NCBI GenBank assembly: GCA_027919835.1
Contig: JANVFP010000017.1
Coordinates: 620,001 to 684,000 of the forward strand
Reading direction: 5' to 3'
DNA length: 64,000 nt
Source: Lentinula raphanica
Lineage: Eukaryota; Basidiomycota; Agaricomycetes; Agaricales; Omphalotaceae
Of the stretch, positions 1-11,352 are shown in pieces (the stretch's first letter is position 1; each line of letters begins with the position of its first letter). Position numbers and translations under genes: made by a program. The notes under the pieces were generated by a model. It ran no database searches. It was not told the DNA's origin and was given only the letters and a program-made list of their open reading frames with translations.

Positions 1-1
1 A

Positions 2-496
2 ACCGCTGCAGGTACCACGACCAATACTACTACTACTGGTACAGCTGGAACCACCAACACTACTGGTACCACCGATACTACCGGCGCCACTGGTGCAGAC
101 TCTACCACGGCCACCGGGTCCACCGCTACAGCTACCAACTCCTCTTCCGGTGCCACTGGTGCAGATTCTACCACGGCCACCGGGTCCACCGCTACAGCTG
201 CCAACTCCACCTCTGGTGATACCACTGGGACCACTGCAGGGACGACTGACACAGGCGCTACGGACTCGGGAGCAACAACATCATCTGCTGGCACAACGGT
301 TGGAGCGGCTGGTGATTCTACCACTGGAACTGGCGCTGATTCGACGACTGCACTTAAGATCCGTGCTCTCAAGTAAGTTCTCTTTTCAAACTTTTGGTGG
401 TCGGTGTGCTCAATGTTACATCATTTCGCTACAATCTCTAGGGACATCAATGCTCGTCGTGCATTGGCTTTGCTCGAGTTCAATGAAGTTTATTGA
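2..496 (+). CDS. Thr/Ser/Gly/Ala-rich protein, 3' end only
   Basis: The open frame beginning at base 2 is almost entirely Thr, Ser, Gly, Ala and Asp, which suggests a mucin-like, heavily O-glycosylated cell-wall or secreted protein. The 5' part lies outside the window. A 69-nt intron fits at 373-441 (donor GTAAGT, acceptor CTCTAG). Splicing gives a short non-repetitive tail ending in residues EFNEVY and a TGA at 494-496. Without splicing the frame would stop at once. The tail has no hydrophobic stretch, so I see no GPI-attachment signal. A 66-bp unit is duplicated inside the Thr-rich part. The family is not recognised and the function is unknown. Confidence 0.6.
86..217 (+). repeat. 66-bp coding tandem repeat, two copies
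   Basis: Two consecutive 66-bp units (86-151 and 152-217) each encode 22 residues of the Thr-rich protein and differ at only a few bases. The in-frame length preserves the protein, as is usual for expanding cell-surface mucin repeats. Confidence 0.8.
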
Positions 497-1848
497 TTCT
501 TCCCAATCTGGCATTGCATCTTAGACTACCTTGAACTTGGACTATCCCTTTTAGTATGATGGACTGCTTCATAGCCCTTACGAAAGCCTGCTAGTATTTT
601 TATAAATCTGTTCTTACCTCTTCTTCCTTTCTTTCGCACACCACACAATGTCTTGCATTCATCGATGAGACGACTGCAGTATGAAATAGAAGGAGTTTTG
701 CGAGCCGAATTGTTTTGTTATCCGAGTCGCATTGAACAGAGCAAGACTGCTGAAGGAAAGATGAGCTCAAGTTCCAAAGACAAACAGACGGACCAAGGAC
801 TCAGTATTCAAATTTGGTTTTAGACTCCTGGTGGAGAACGGTGCCTTGTCAATCTGAGCTGCATCGACGAGCTTCAATATGTGAACGTTTTTCTCTCGGG
901 CAACCTCAACAATGCAAAATCTTCTCCCTTACCTCAATGCAAGGGAACAAACATGTTAGCAGAGGGTCTCATTCAAACCGCGCTGCAAAACACTGTTGAA
1001 GCGAATCGAACAAACAGTTCCGCATTCGGTCATCGCTGTCATACCTCAAACTTGAGAGTCGTATGTTGCGAGGTAGAAGGACATACACACCCTACATCTG
1101 ATATTGAGAGCATAGCCAAGTTCGTCAGGAAGCTTCATGTTGTGCGACTATGGGGTCTTGCCGTGAGGGTAAACTCTGCCGACGATCGCTGTCGCAGTGC
1201 ATCTCCAGAGTCTTTGAACTGAAAGGCTCCGAGCTTAATCTAACCTCGTCCGAGGTTGATAAGACTCGACAACTTCGCTCATGAGCAGTTTTGGGCATAG
1301 ACAGATTCCTCTAAACATAACTAGTCCTCCCCACCCTGTTTCAAGTTCTGACTGTAGACATCTCCATCGCTGTCTCCACCGGACTTTTCAAGAACAAGCC
1401 ACACAGTGCATGCAAGGCATCAATATTCTGAGACGGAAGCAAGGTTATTCAGGAAAGCACGTACTAGAAGAGTATACGAAGGATGAGAGTAGGGTGAACG
1501 CCGGCAAACGAATCTCGTCGGAGGTAAATCAGTACCTAGCTCTGGTGAGCGTTGGATGTGAATATGGAAACTGATGACCTTAGACAGCGAGAAATGTTTT
1601 GTCTGAGTGACACAAATCGGAGGAATTGCGATTCCGTTGATTGCTAGCGAGGATATACCAAAAGTATCTGCTTCAAGGGGAGGTATTATGAAAGAAGGAC
1701 CGTCTTTGAATCGACGCCAACTCATCAGTCGGAACGATATGGCATGTATCATTGAGGTATGCAGGAATAAAGAATAGGAAATACGATAAAGCTAGCTCGC
1801 TATCAATACAAAGAAGGAAGGACGGAAAGAATATGATTCACCTGAGAT
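497..1848. other. intergenic stretch, no gene seen
   Basis: About 1.35 kb between the Thr-rich gene and the 3' end of the Sec72-like gene. Open frames of up to 113 codons occur on the plus strand, but none has recognisable domains, plausible splice partners or a coding-like composition. I see nothing I can support here. Confidence 0.5.
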
Positions 1849-2687
1849 TCATGATTCCGCTTCCACCTTCAACATCCCCTGAATGTCCTCGAGATACGCA
1901 CCAAGCTCCTGCGTAAAGAATGCTATTGAATACGAGCACGGAATGAGAAAAGCTGGTCGCTCACTTACAGCATTATTCGGTTCAAAAGCCAAGCCAACCT
2001 GCAGTGCTTCTATTGCCTCGTTCAACACACCCAATCCCACAAGCGCCCTTGCCTTTCTGAAATGACCTTTGCTCCAGTTTCTTCGGATTGCGATAACAGT
2101 TTCTGCATCTGCGAGAGCAGAGATATAGTCTTCGGATTCAAAGTAGGAGGCGGAACGATTCGAGATGACTGTCGAGAGTTCTTCGCGCATCAACTGATTC
2201 GACTCCCAAGGCGGTCGTTGTACTGCTATTGACGCAGCCATCGTATAACGACCAAGGGCTTCTTTGTGTTTGTGCATCTTGTATAGAGCCTATATCGGAG
2301 TGAGCACACACATACGTTCAATTGCAAGATAAAAGTTTTACACACATTGCCTTCTTCTTTCGTGTTGTTCACTGCCTGAGAGAGGTTTTTGGAAACGATA
2401 TTGCCAGGTGGCGGGGCTTTCAGGTTCGGGTTTTGGGCTAGTATTTTCGACACTCGGTTGAGATGAACATAGTCGAGATTGCACGTAGGGCATTTCTCGA
2501 GTTTGTGTGGCTCACACAGGAGTGCAATATTATCTGGCCCGAGAGTGACCGCCACTGGTCGAAAGTCTGCTTCTATGACAGCGACAAAGGCAGGGTCGGG
2601 ATTAGGGATAGCTTGAGGTTGGGGTTGGGCTGGTCCATGAGAATGAGAGTGGGACTCTCCAGGCGCATGGGAATGAGAATGTGACAT
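1849..2687 (-). CDS. SEC72: Sec72-like TPR subunit of the ER translocon
   Basis: This is likely a peripheral TPR protein of the Sec62/63 post-translational translocation complex at the ER membrane. Three exons can be joined: 2346-2687, 1969-2289 and 1849-1908. Introns are 56 and 60 nt and both phases fit. The product is about 240 residues. It starts with a His/Ser-rich segment (MSHSHSHAPGESH), then has a Cys pair (KCPTC) in a conserved N-terminal block. Helical TPR repeats follow, with LMREELSTVISNRSASYF and WSKGHFRKARALVGLG. The 60-nt second intron has no stop, so retention would insert 20 residues in frame. The start is the ATG before the His-rich run; an upstream in-frame ATG would add seven residues. 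Confidence 0.85.
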
Positions 2688-2775
2688 GGTCGTACAGTGT
2701 AGAAGCAAGCTAGCGCTGGCAGTGGGCTCAAACGATTTCTACGTGGCGCTACAGGCGTCTAACCACTCGACGGTA

Positions 2776-2790
2776 GATAAGATAAGATAA
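2776..2790. promoter_or_regulatory. triple overlapping GATA motif
   Basis: Three consecutive GATAA units lie about 90 nt upstream of the Sec72-like start codon. Fungal GATA factors (nitrogen, iron or light regulators) bind WGATAR sites. Position and clustering suggest a promoter element, but function is inferred only. Confidence 0.4.
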
Positions 2791-3234
2791 CTCTGATCAA
2801 TCATCGACCGTCTTGAGTACAAACGCTTCAACTTGAAGGTTCGTGATCTACTATCGTTCGATACATGCGTTGGATATCATCATTAAATACCATTTCTATT
2901 GGACTTGAGCCTCGCTAATGCAGAGAGGCCTTCAACGGGACTTTGCCATCCTCCTCTTCCCAAACATGTCTCGCCCCTATCACTAATCACTTCAAGAATC
3001 AAAGGCATCAGCGCGCCCGAACGAACACGGTAACTGACAAGCGCAGATGCGTCGTCTGTAGCATACGTGATTCACAAAAGCCAAAAACCTGTTGCGCCTC
3101 TGGCTTCGAGTGACAAAGGGGCCAACATCTGTCACCCTTAAAAACCGCACGGAAAGAATGATACTTTTGCCAGGGGTGAACAGGGAGAGAGAGGGGGGTG
3201 TTACTGAGAGATAAATTCACCTGCTATACGTACA

Positions 3235-4434
3235 TCATCCCCCAAGCCAAATCCACCCAATCGCACTCAGTACACTAGCCGCCAACGCCCCCATAGCCAC
3301 CGCCTCACCAAAATTCCTATCCTTCACCACCTTCGTCCACAACCCAGCCTCACTCAACACCGGCTCGTCCTCTTCCTCCCTCACCACCACCTCCACCGGC
3401 CTCTCCGTCTGAAAATCCACCTTGGCCACCGCGGCGGTCAGCGCAGCCATGATCGCCGCCTGATCCTCCATCTGCTTCTGCAGAATCTGCATATTCCCCC
3501 CCAGCAGCTCTTTATACCTCTCGTTCAGCTCTTCCACCTTTCTCTCGAACGTCTGGGCTAGCCGTTTCCGTTTCCACGGCTCGACGAGGACGATGGCGAG
3601 GATGAAGACGAGCATGTTGAGTCCGAGGACGGCGAGCTGGCCGTAGGTCGACGCGCTTCGGATTTTATCGGACCAGACTTGTTCTTCGTGGTACCGAGCG
3701 AGAATGGATCGCATGAGCTCGGTGAACTCGTTCTCTACTGCGTTCTCGGCTTCCTCTACAGCGAGCTTGGCGCGTGATTCGGCTTGTTCGAGGATGTGGT
3801 CCTCGCGCACGAGAGAGGTGAACCGGAGGACGTCGTCGTCTGTCCAGGTTGATTTGCGGTGGAGGAGGTCGTTGACTTCGCGTTGGGATTTGGAGCGTCG
3901 GACGACGGCTTCTTCGTGTTTGAGCTTGGCGGCGCGTGCGGCCTGACGGGTGGTTTCTATACGGGCCTCTGGAAAGGGAGAGAGGAGACTGGGATTATTT
4001 AGAGTATAGTAAGAGAGAGCGACGGAGGGCGTACCTTGTTCTACGACCTGGCGTTTGAGAGCATCGATTTCTTCGTACCCAGTAACTTTGTTCAGCTCTG
4101 CACCGAGACCGGATAACCTGGCCTTGGTTGCACCCGTGAAATCGTCGGCTTTACGTCGGAATTGGAAAGCCCAGGCATTGGTCCATTTCAAGAGTGTTTC
4201 TCTAAGCTCATCTAGAGACTGTTTCTGGTTCGAAGACGAGGAGGGTGTGTTGGATGAAGATGACTGCTGTTCTTCTGAATCTATGACAGTCGGCTTTGGC
4301 TCGTCTTTATTTGAGGGTGGTTTTGAGTATGTATGTCTAATGAACGTTGGATGATACAGCCTGCGATGAAATAAAGGCTTGGTCTGTGCTCGGAATCGGA
4401 GCATTCGAAGGAAAGGAAAGGAAGAGTTTCTCAC
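3235..4434 (-). CDS. SHE9: She9/Mdm33 mitochondrial inner-membrane protein
   Basis: She9/Mdm33 is an inner-membrane coiled-coil protein that affects mitochondrial shape and inner-membrane fission. The N-terminus is Arg-rich and lacks acidic residues, fitting a targeting presequence. The middle is long coiled coil, starting near LRETLLKWTNAWAFQFRRK. A transmembrane segment follows the STYGQLAVLGLNM region, then a second coiled coil and a C-terminal membrane segment ending WIWLGG. A 66-nt intron at 3969-4034 (GTACGC...CCAG) is a multiple of three and stop-free, so unspliced translation would add 22 residues. After removal the product is about 377 residues. A second in-frame ATG at 4404 could be the real start. 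Confidence 0.88.
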   Translation of the reverse strand: MRNSSFPFLRMLRFRAQTKPLFHRRLYHPTFIRHTYSKPPSNKDEPKPTVIDSEEQQSSSSNTPSSSSNQKQSLDELRETLLKWTNAWAFQFRRKADDFTGATKARLSGLGAELNKVTGYEEIDALKRQVVEQGTPSVALSYYTLNNPSLLSPFPEARIETTRQAARAAKLKHEEAVVRRSKSQREVNDLLHRKSTWTDDDVLRFTSLVREDHILEQAESRAKLAVEEAENAVENEFTELMRSILARYHEEQVWSDKIRSASTYGQLAVLGLNMLVFILAIVLVEPWKRKRLAQTFERKVEELNERYKELLGGNMQILQKQMEDQAAIMAALTAAVAKVDFQTERPVEVVVREEEDEPVLSEAGLWTKVVKDRNFGEAVAMGALAASVLSAIGWIWLGG

Positions 4435-4480
4435 GATTATTGATCTGGAAATCCTGTTGCCGTAAGCGGAAATTCGTAAC

Positions 4481-4696
4481 TTGGATCCGTTTCTCCATCT
4501 TCCTATTCTTCCAGACTGGTTATCTTCTTCTGCTCAAGCTCCGGTTGTACTCAGGTTCCTTCGCTCTGGCCTCTACTATCTTGGTAGGATATTCCAAATA
4601 TCTACATGGATTTATGCTCTTAAACTTCTGGGCCAATATGTCGCAATCGTCCTCATGTATTCGACAACCATTCTACAAACTATCGGGATTCGGTAG
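4481..4696 (+). CDS. possible small hydrophobic protein (71 aa), doubtful
   Basis: A short open frame starts 47 nt from the She9 start, on the opposite strand. It encodes a hydrophobic, helix-like peptide (residues YYLGRIFQISTWIYALKL and VAIVLMYSTTIL). I recognise no family. It may be a real small membrane protein sharing a bidirectional promoter with She9, or chance translation of the She9 upstream region. A longer overlapping frame runs into the MITE and is not believable. Confidence 0.2.
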   Translation: MDPFLHLPILPDWLSSSAQAPVVLRFLRSGLYYLGRIFQISTWIYALKLLGQYVAIVLMYSTTILQTIGIR

Positions 4697-4835
4697 GATT
4701 CGGTGGTATCCTCAAGATACGCTCAGGTCAAGCACTCTGTCACCTACGCCTAGCCCTAATCTAGTTCACCAATTAGTAGCAGGTGGAATGATCTCAACGC
4801 AAACCTCACGCTCGGACGCCTTCTTTCTCATGTTA

Positions 4836-5151
4836 GGCCCTGTTCGCGACGCGGGAAAAGTTTTCGCGGATTCCTTCCGGAAAATTCTGGATGACGTCAG
4901 AATCCAGCGCCAAAGAGTTTTCCAGGATTTTCACTGCTTGTCACACATTAGTCAGCTGTAACTTTTGCTTTATATAGGCAAATACTATGAGCTACTGTCA
5001 CGGCGTGATGGAAAATCCTGGAAAATTGTGTCGTTCACGAACACTACGAAAATCTGTGGATATTTCCAAATTGCGTCATTTTCCGGACCTTTTCCCGTGG
5101 GAACATTTTTGAATGGGTCGGAAAACATTTTCCTGCGTCGCGAACGGGCCC
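4836..5151. mobile_element. MITE, Tourist/PIF-Harbinger-like, 316 bp
   Basis: The element starts GGCCCTGTTCGCGACGC and ends with the reverse complement of GGGCCCGTTCGCGACGC. The first 17 bases of the two ends differ at only two positions. Both sides carry the trinucleotide TTA (4833-4835 and 5152-5154), the target duplication typical of PIF/Harbinger and Tourist-like elements. Further inward complementarity continues (for example TTTTCCAGGATTTTC near 4919 against GAAAATCCTGGAAAA near 5009), so the whole element can fold back on itself. It has no transposase frame, so it is non-autonomous. It sits between She9 and the Nudix gene. Confidence 0.85.
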
Positions 5152-5526
5152 TTATCTATATCTTCCTTCTCTTCTGACCTCCTCATTCACGTTCTACATG
5201 TCACCACCTTGTGCTTCCTACCATCGACATCTCGGAATACCGTACCCGGAGTGGGAATCGTATTCAAGAACGTTGAGGAGTGTTGTAATCCATTATTATA
5301 CTAGTAGTACAGAGTAACATGCCTTGAACTACTTGTTCTACATATCTAACCTACAAATTCTCATGTACCCAGCCTTGTTATCGTCGTCGTCGTTGATGTG
5401 TGTAGTATGTGTAGTGTATCATCTGTAATAGCAAGAAACATCCAAACATCATCACCAACTGCACCCCCTCCTAACCATCTCTCAAAGCCCTAAGCTGCAC
5501 CCGTCGAACACGTATACACACAAGCC

Positions 5527-6148
5527 TCATATCGTACCCGAACACCTCACAATCTCCAACGCCTTCCTCGCAATATCCTGATCACCCTTGAACGTCAACG
5601 TCCGTACAGCCTCCTCCGCATCAATAAACCTCGACTCGAAGTTCTCCGTGTCCATCTGCGTGCCCTCGACCTTGAGCCCGTCCCCGTCGACCTCGCTGAT
5701 GTACCACGAGATGATCTTCACCCCGTCCAGGCCTTGGTCCCGGACGGTGATCGCGATGGGCTCGGTGATCTGACTGGCTTCGCGGACCATGTCTTTCGTG
5801 TGGACGCCGTGTGCGGGAGCGCGGGTGGGCATGTTGCAGGGGAGGAGTTTGCATTTGTAGCCTTTTTTTAAAAAGAGTTGTGGCGTTTAGAATCGTCGTA
5901 GGTGAGAGGAAAAGTGAGAGAGAGAACTTACCTGTCTCCTCATAAGTCTCTCTAATCGCCGTCGTCTCCATCGACTCTCCACAGTCCTTTCTACCCTTCG
6001 GAAGCAACCACTCGTCCTTGATCGTGTGGTACAACACGCATATCTGCAGTTTCCTACTCTCTGGCGCTCGGCGGAACAAGATCGAGCCAGCAGAGACGAC
6101 GAATTGGCCTGGCAAGTAGGTCCTGGAGGGATACGGCGACGAGGCCAT
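5527..6148 (-). CDS. Nudix hydrolase
   Basis: A Nudix-fold pyrophosphohydrolase, probably acting on a nucleoside-diphosphate-linked or inositol-pyrophosphate substrate. Two exons, 5932-6148 and 5527-5861, join across a 70-nt intron (5862-5931, GTAAGT donor) and give about 183 residues. The Nudix box GX5EX7REUXEEXG is visible as GRKDCGESMETTAIRETYEETG, split at its end by the intron. The first exon has the usual strand pattern (FVVSAGSILFRR, EWLLPKGRKD). Spacing in the N-terminal domain resembles diphosphoinositol-polyphosphate or diadenosine-polyphosphate phosphohydrolases, but substrate cannot be decided by eye. The start is the first ATG with a complete fold. Confidence 0.85.
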
Positions 6149-6863
6149 TTAACTGCGATCAAACACGTTGGGGAAACTTGGGGGAAGGTTGTTTCGGGTT
6201 TTTGGGAGTTGGGAGTTGGAAAGAAAGAAAGACGGGGTTGATGATGGTCTTTTTGAGAAAGAGAGCGTCTGTAAGTGATGAAGGGTTTGTGGTTATAAGC
6301 ATGTTGAGGATTATATACACCTTTTAAAATACTTCTTGCAAGAAGAAAAAATTTTGTGTTGATTCGAGTCTCGACGCGATGTGGGATATGAATAGAGCCT
6401 TGATTTAGAGATGACGCGCGCATGTGCGTTGAGGCTAAGAAGCTGATTGGCTAATCGTTTGAGCGCGTATTCGCCGTTTTTTGACGCTCGTCTACAAGGT
6501 TTGTATTTTTGAAGTCTGAACGGGAACAACTGGAAGTACATGACAGAAGAAGCTTTCAATTCTGAGAATTCAGACTCAGATTGAGTATCCAATGCTATAG
6601 TCTATTGAATAGGTTCATATCCAGATAACATGTACTAAATACATCCCATGAACGATACAGATACTACTACAAAGACACGGAAAGAAAGCAAGAAAGCGAT
6701 AACACTCCCTTCGACGGCTGCTAAATCCAACAGACACATTAACACACACCCCAGTGCACACGTCTTGCAGTCTGGCAGAGATCCACGCAACAATACCAGC
6801 TCCCAGCTCACGGTGAAGGCCTAGACAGTGCGTGGAACAAGAAATAACAATCAGAAACGCCAC
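6149..6863. other. intergenic stretch upstream of the Nudix gene
   Basis: About 715 bp containing the Nudix 5' flank and the 3' flank of the OPT transporter. Open frames here are short and antisense and show no domains. No RNA gene or repeat was recognised. Confidence 0.5.
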
Positions 6864-9800
6864 CTATAGAACCCAAATGACAACATCAAACACAAACCCA
6901 AACGTCTCTCCCGGTGCTAACACTTTCAAAGGCGGAGATTGCCAATCCAGCGTCTTCGTGTAAACCGTGTTGCCCCACCAGCTTTGGATCGTGTTGAGCC
7001 CGATCGTACCGTTAAGAGGGTATTGTAGGCTGTGTTGAGAAGTGGGATGATGAGCAACACGAAGGTACTGAAAGGGAGGACCAAGGACAGGACTTGCCAG
7101 AAGTAGATGAGGATAAGCCCCACTGCGGTACCTCCGTCGAGCGCTGCAGATAATACATCTGAGATCGAGTCAGATGAGTCACAGTGATTGGTGTGGGCGG
7201 CGAAAGAGTGGCAGTAAAAACACTCACAGTTGTACTTCGCCCACCAAAGAAACCGCCTCCGTCTCACCAGGTGCTGAAAGATAAACCCGACAAACGCCCA
7301 GGTCAGGTAGTTCACACCGTTAGCAGGAGGCACATAGGCTGGGCCACCGAATATGACTCTGCATTTTATACCATTAGTTCACAATTGAACAACTTCCCGA
7401 TCAGTCATGTTTCTTACGGAAAACTATTGAAAAGGTGTTAGAGTTTAGCGCAGTTCGACATCACTGGACGAAGACAAAGAAGAACGACGTACTTGACATA
7501 TCCAAGTTTCGAACGAGGGAACTTTTTGGTGAGAATCCAGAGGATGACGGGACAGACTGCGCCGATGATGAAGCAGAACATGAGAGCTGATGAAATAACA
7601 GCAAGGTTAGATCATTTGACTAGGGTATGGAGATTTGAACAGGATTCACGGCTAGAGAGCGAACGTGAGCAGGTCAATAGGTATCAACAACAGAGACAGA
7701 CGAACTAGTACAGGTGTCCTTCCGTGAACTGCAAGCTCGACCCGATAGCGCCCCACTAATTGTGGACGTGAGCGAGTGCTTCAAAGTTGACCGTTCCGTC
7801 AAGACATACGATTATAGATGCAGTGCCAAACACTTCCACGTTTTGACAGGTAAATCTACGTTAAAGTCAAGTTAGTTTTGTGCCAATGAGTCCAAGAACG
7901 ACGAGCATACAGGTCTTTTTGATCCTTGCTGCACATATCCCTACAGATGGTATATCGGTCACAGTAAACGATGAACCTTGATGAAGAGTCTCTTACGGAA
8001 CGTTCGCGAATAGCCTTCGAAGAGTTCGAAGATCAGGGGAATTCTGACTCGGAATAGTAAGAATAACATACCAGAGTTGAACACCCAGCTGAACCGATCC
8101 TGCAATGAGAGTTGCAACAATCTGGGCCCAGAACATCACCAGCGGAGGGATCTTCATATAATGCCCCAGTTTGAAATCTTGCGTAAAGGCGATAGCTGAA
8201 AGGTCAAAGTTGGAGATGAGATCTCAGGTACTCACGAGATCGCCCCAGAACTTGGAAGCACGCACCTTGGAACGTTGTGATATAGCCAAAAGTCTGTGGT
8301 AAATGATTCATTTCAGTGTACCTTCATAGCGCCTGAGAATGAATCGTGGTTCACCTTGAAGCTTCATGATATCAGATAAATCAGTCCCGAAGCACGTGGA
8401 CGAGGAAGATCAAAACATACAGCATCATGGCGACTGGTTGTCCTTGAAGATGAGATCGTCAGCACAAGGATAGGGTGATTAGACGAGGAATGCGCGATAC
8501 CAGGGAGAATGAATCCCGATATTAGTTCAGTGAAGACGCTGGAAGAAGATGGAAGACGTTTGAGCGTGTTTTAATGGCATAGAGTCGAGCGCGCTCACTT
8601 CATCGGAATTTGACGATTCGTGACAGCTTGTATCATTGCTGTACCGCATGCTGAGCAGACGTGTTCGGGGTCAAGCTGTCATATAAACTTACCGATGGGT
8701 AAGACAAGGAGTCCAGCTGCAAAAACGTTAGAGAACGGTTGAGATTAAAATACGATGCGACAGATACCTAGTGATAGCGCAACTATCAACTCCCAAATCG
8801 CCATCCCAGTAGGCCATAATTCGACACAGAGGCACGCCATAGCGAATGTGACCGCTTCAAGGTAAGGGTAAACCTAAAAACTCTCTCTCCATCAAGCAAA
8901 TGTCAAGTCTTACCGAAAACACAAGCGTAATACCACCCCCGAACTATCGTTCAGTAGCATCATTGATATTGATGAACAGCCTAGTCTGTGAAACTCCAAA
9001 GGAAGGACATACCTCGCGGATATCTCGCCATCAAACGTGCATGAATGTCCGGTTGCTCCTGGAGAGACTGTCTGAAGTGCAACAAGGTTGGCTTTCGGAA
9101 GTAGATGATCCCATGCGTGATGGTAGCACCGATAGCAATGAACGATAGTCCGTACGCAATCACGAAATTCATCCTGTAGATCGAGAAGATGTAATGGTTT
9201 CCGAAGCCTGGCGTGTCAGTGCGCGCATCAATTAGTTGAAGATATATCTTTACGCACGGAAGATATAGCGGGCTGTAGTCCTCATATGCTTGCATGTTGA
9301 ACGCACCGTTGGTGAGGACTCTGGTTAGATTATATACATGGCCAGTGTTGTCGAATGCACTACTCGCCACCATGCTATTGAGAGGTCAAACTAAGTCGTA
9401 CTTCTAACCAGACCAAACTAGCTTGACGTACGGAAGGTACTGGCTATACCATATGTTGCTATACTGTAGCCCGGTTGAGGTTAGAGACAGGCATTGACCT
9501 TGAGGGAACGTACATAGAAGATAGGCGTGATGATCACTGTGGAAAATCATTAATTAGCTGTGTCCGTACATTTGGGTCTATACGATACCATAGAACAGAA
9601 TGAATCCGGCAACGACGTTAGCTTCTGACCACCCTACGAAACGAATTCTTAGCGACATCTATGCCCACCGACATTTCGATGAATGGTACTCACATGGTGT
9701 AGCGAGCCTGATCAGGACGCGCGGCTTGTGAAACTCACGAAACAACCGCATGGAAAGAAGACGTACGGACTACCGATATACCCTATCTGGTTCCAGTCGA

Positions 9801-11352
9801 ACGTTATCATGGACAATCCCAAGCCGCTTTGAAAACTATGTTTAATCTCGTATCAGAACAAAGGAATATCAAACTTTAAACACGGAATTCACCCGAAAAG
9901 CTGGTTAACTTTCTGAACAAGAATGTTAATCTTTGTCCCAGAGCTTATGATAGTGAGAAACGAACGATGTTATTCGGGGCAATCCAGCATGGCTGAGAAA
10001 AGAGTGTTGGAAAACGTTTAGTTTATTTGTTGGTAGACTTGAAATCACTCACCCAGGAGAATATGCTGAGCTCTGGATGAGTATCGTGTTCATTTGAGGT
10101 GTCAGAATGAGAAATCTAACCTGAGAGCAGTGAAGAGATAGTTGGGCAGAAAAGCTAGAGCCATGTGGTCGTTATGACGGAGCATACATCATAGAAAGCG
10201 TTTGGTGAGACGTACACCAAAGGACGGCTCCAATGAAAGCCATTAAGAAAAACCTCTCTCTACTCGGACCTCTATGTCTACCGATGCCGGCGTATTGCTG
10301 GGAATGTAGTGTGTTCAACAGAGCGCATTGGACAAGTGTATTCGGCCATACTGATGTGGAGACGGTCAATAGCTGCCGAAGAAACCCACACATGGAAAAC
10401 ACAACACCTACTCATTGACGGTGGTGCAACCAGAAATTTATGCATGATGCCACCCAGAGACAGACCGATTAGCTGAGTGGATACGGTGAGCATCCACTGG
10501 ACTGTGCAATCTCATTAGCGAGTGTCAACAGAAACAGACGAGAAGAAATATCTGACAAAGGAAAGAGTATATTTCTCCATAGAATACCCGTTGAACCGCT
10601 ATGATATCGGTGGAATACGCGCTTTGAGCAGCCACGCTCGCCATGACAGCGCTGAGAACCTGGATGAAGAGAGGCATGCATGAGTGATGAGTTTCGAATG
10701 ATATCAAGCAAAACGAACATACGTGCTCTTTTATTGAGAATGGACCAGGGTTTAAAGGTCTCTTGAACACAGAAACTGTTGGGCACAATCGAGCCCATGC
10801 TTGCCCACAAGGGAAAATGACTAGCAATGCAACGAACTGGAGCGAGCGTGTAGAGTTTGAGAAATCTCAAATCCAGTGCAGTGATGCGAAAAATGACTTA
10901 CACTAGTGATAAGAATAGAAGGAAAGCGGTATACGATGACTTGGTTGATTCCGGCTAGAAGGACTGTCCAGATAATTCCCAACACCCAAGCTCGAATGGT
11001 TGACACAGGCATATCCGGATCATCGAAATTGGCCACAGCAGAGCGTACTTCAGCATAAGGGGAATCCTCCTCTGAGAATTAGCGTGTCAGAGCCAAATCA
11101 GTCATAGCTTTCACTCAAAGATTCATGTATCAGTCACCTAGTATCCCAGTGTCAAAGTCAATGTTGGGATCAAATATATCCTCTCTGTCATCCGGTAGCA
11201 CAGAGTCTAGAGTGTCCATTTCAATCCAGAGCACGCAAAAAGAAATGGGGAAAGATGAACAGCGACGTACGAGTCGACTTGCCTTCATCCAGAGAACTTG
11301 AACTTGGATGGACTGCGAGGTTCAATTCTTCCAAAGGAGCCGAACGATTCAT
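6864..11352 (-). CDS. OPT-family oligopeptide transporter, many exons
   Basis: A proton-coupled oligopeptide transporter of the OPT superfamily (fungal Isp4/Opt type). The gene spans 4.5 kb with roughly 20 small exons. The first exon (11271-11352) starts MNRSAPLEEL. A later one has the conserved N-terminal block EEDSPYAEVRSAVANFDDP, followed by the first helices (RAWVLGIIWTVLLAGINQV). Downstream are PPSMIWP, SRERFFL, QEQPDIHARLMARYP and the C-terminal PPANGVNYLTW...WWAKYNYVLSAALDGGTA. The frame ends WWGNTVYTKTLDWQSPPLK and a TAG at 6864-6866. Most internal exon borders were not fixed individually. One intron (7030-7097) uses a GC donor. The gene looks intact. Confidence 0.88.
7030..7097 (-). 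other. GC-AG intron in the OPT gene
   Basis: The only donor that restores the conserved FCLQYPLNG stretch is TG|GCAAGT, a non-canonical GC donor with an otherwise perfect consensus. The acceptor is CACAG. The 68-nt intron joins ...LILIYF-C to LQYPLNGTIG, matching OPT C-termini. Confidence 0.8.

Noticed and set aside
4347..4961. A 204-codon plus-strand open frame overlapping the She9 start
   Set aside because: It begins inside the antisense of She9 and its last third is MITE terminal repeat. No domain is visible, so it is treated as chance.
10278..10870. Several separate short minus-strand frames as individual genes
   Set aside because: They carry consecutive OPT family blocks and are exons of one transporter.
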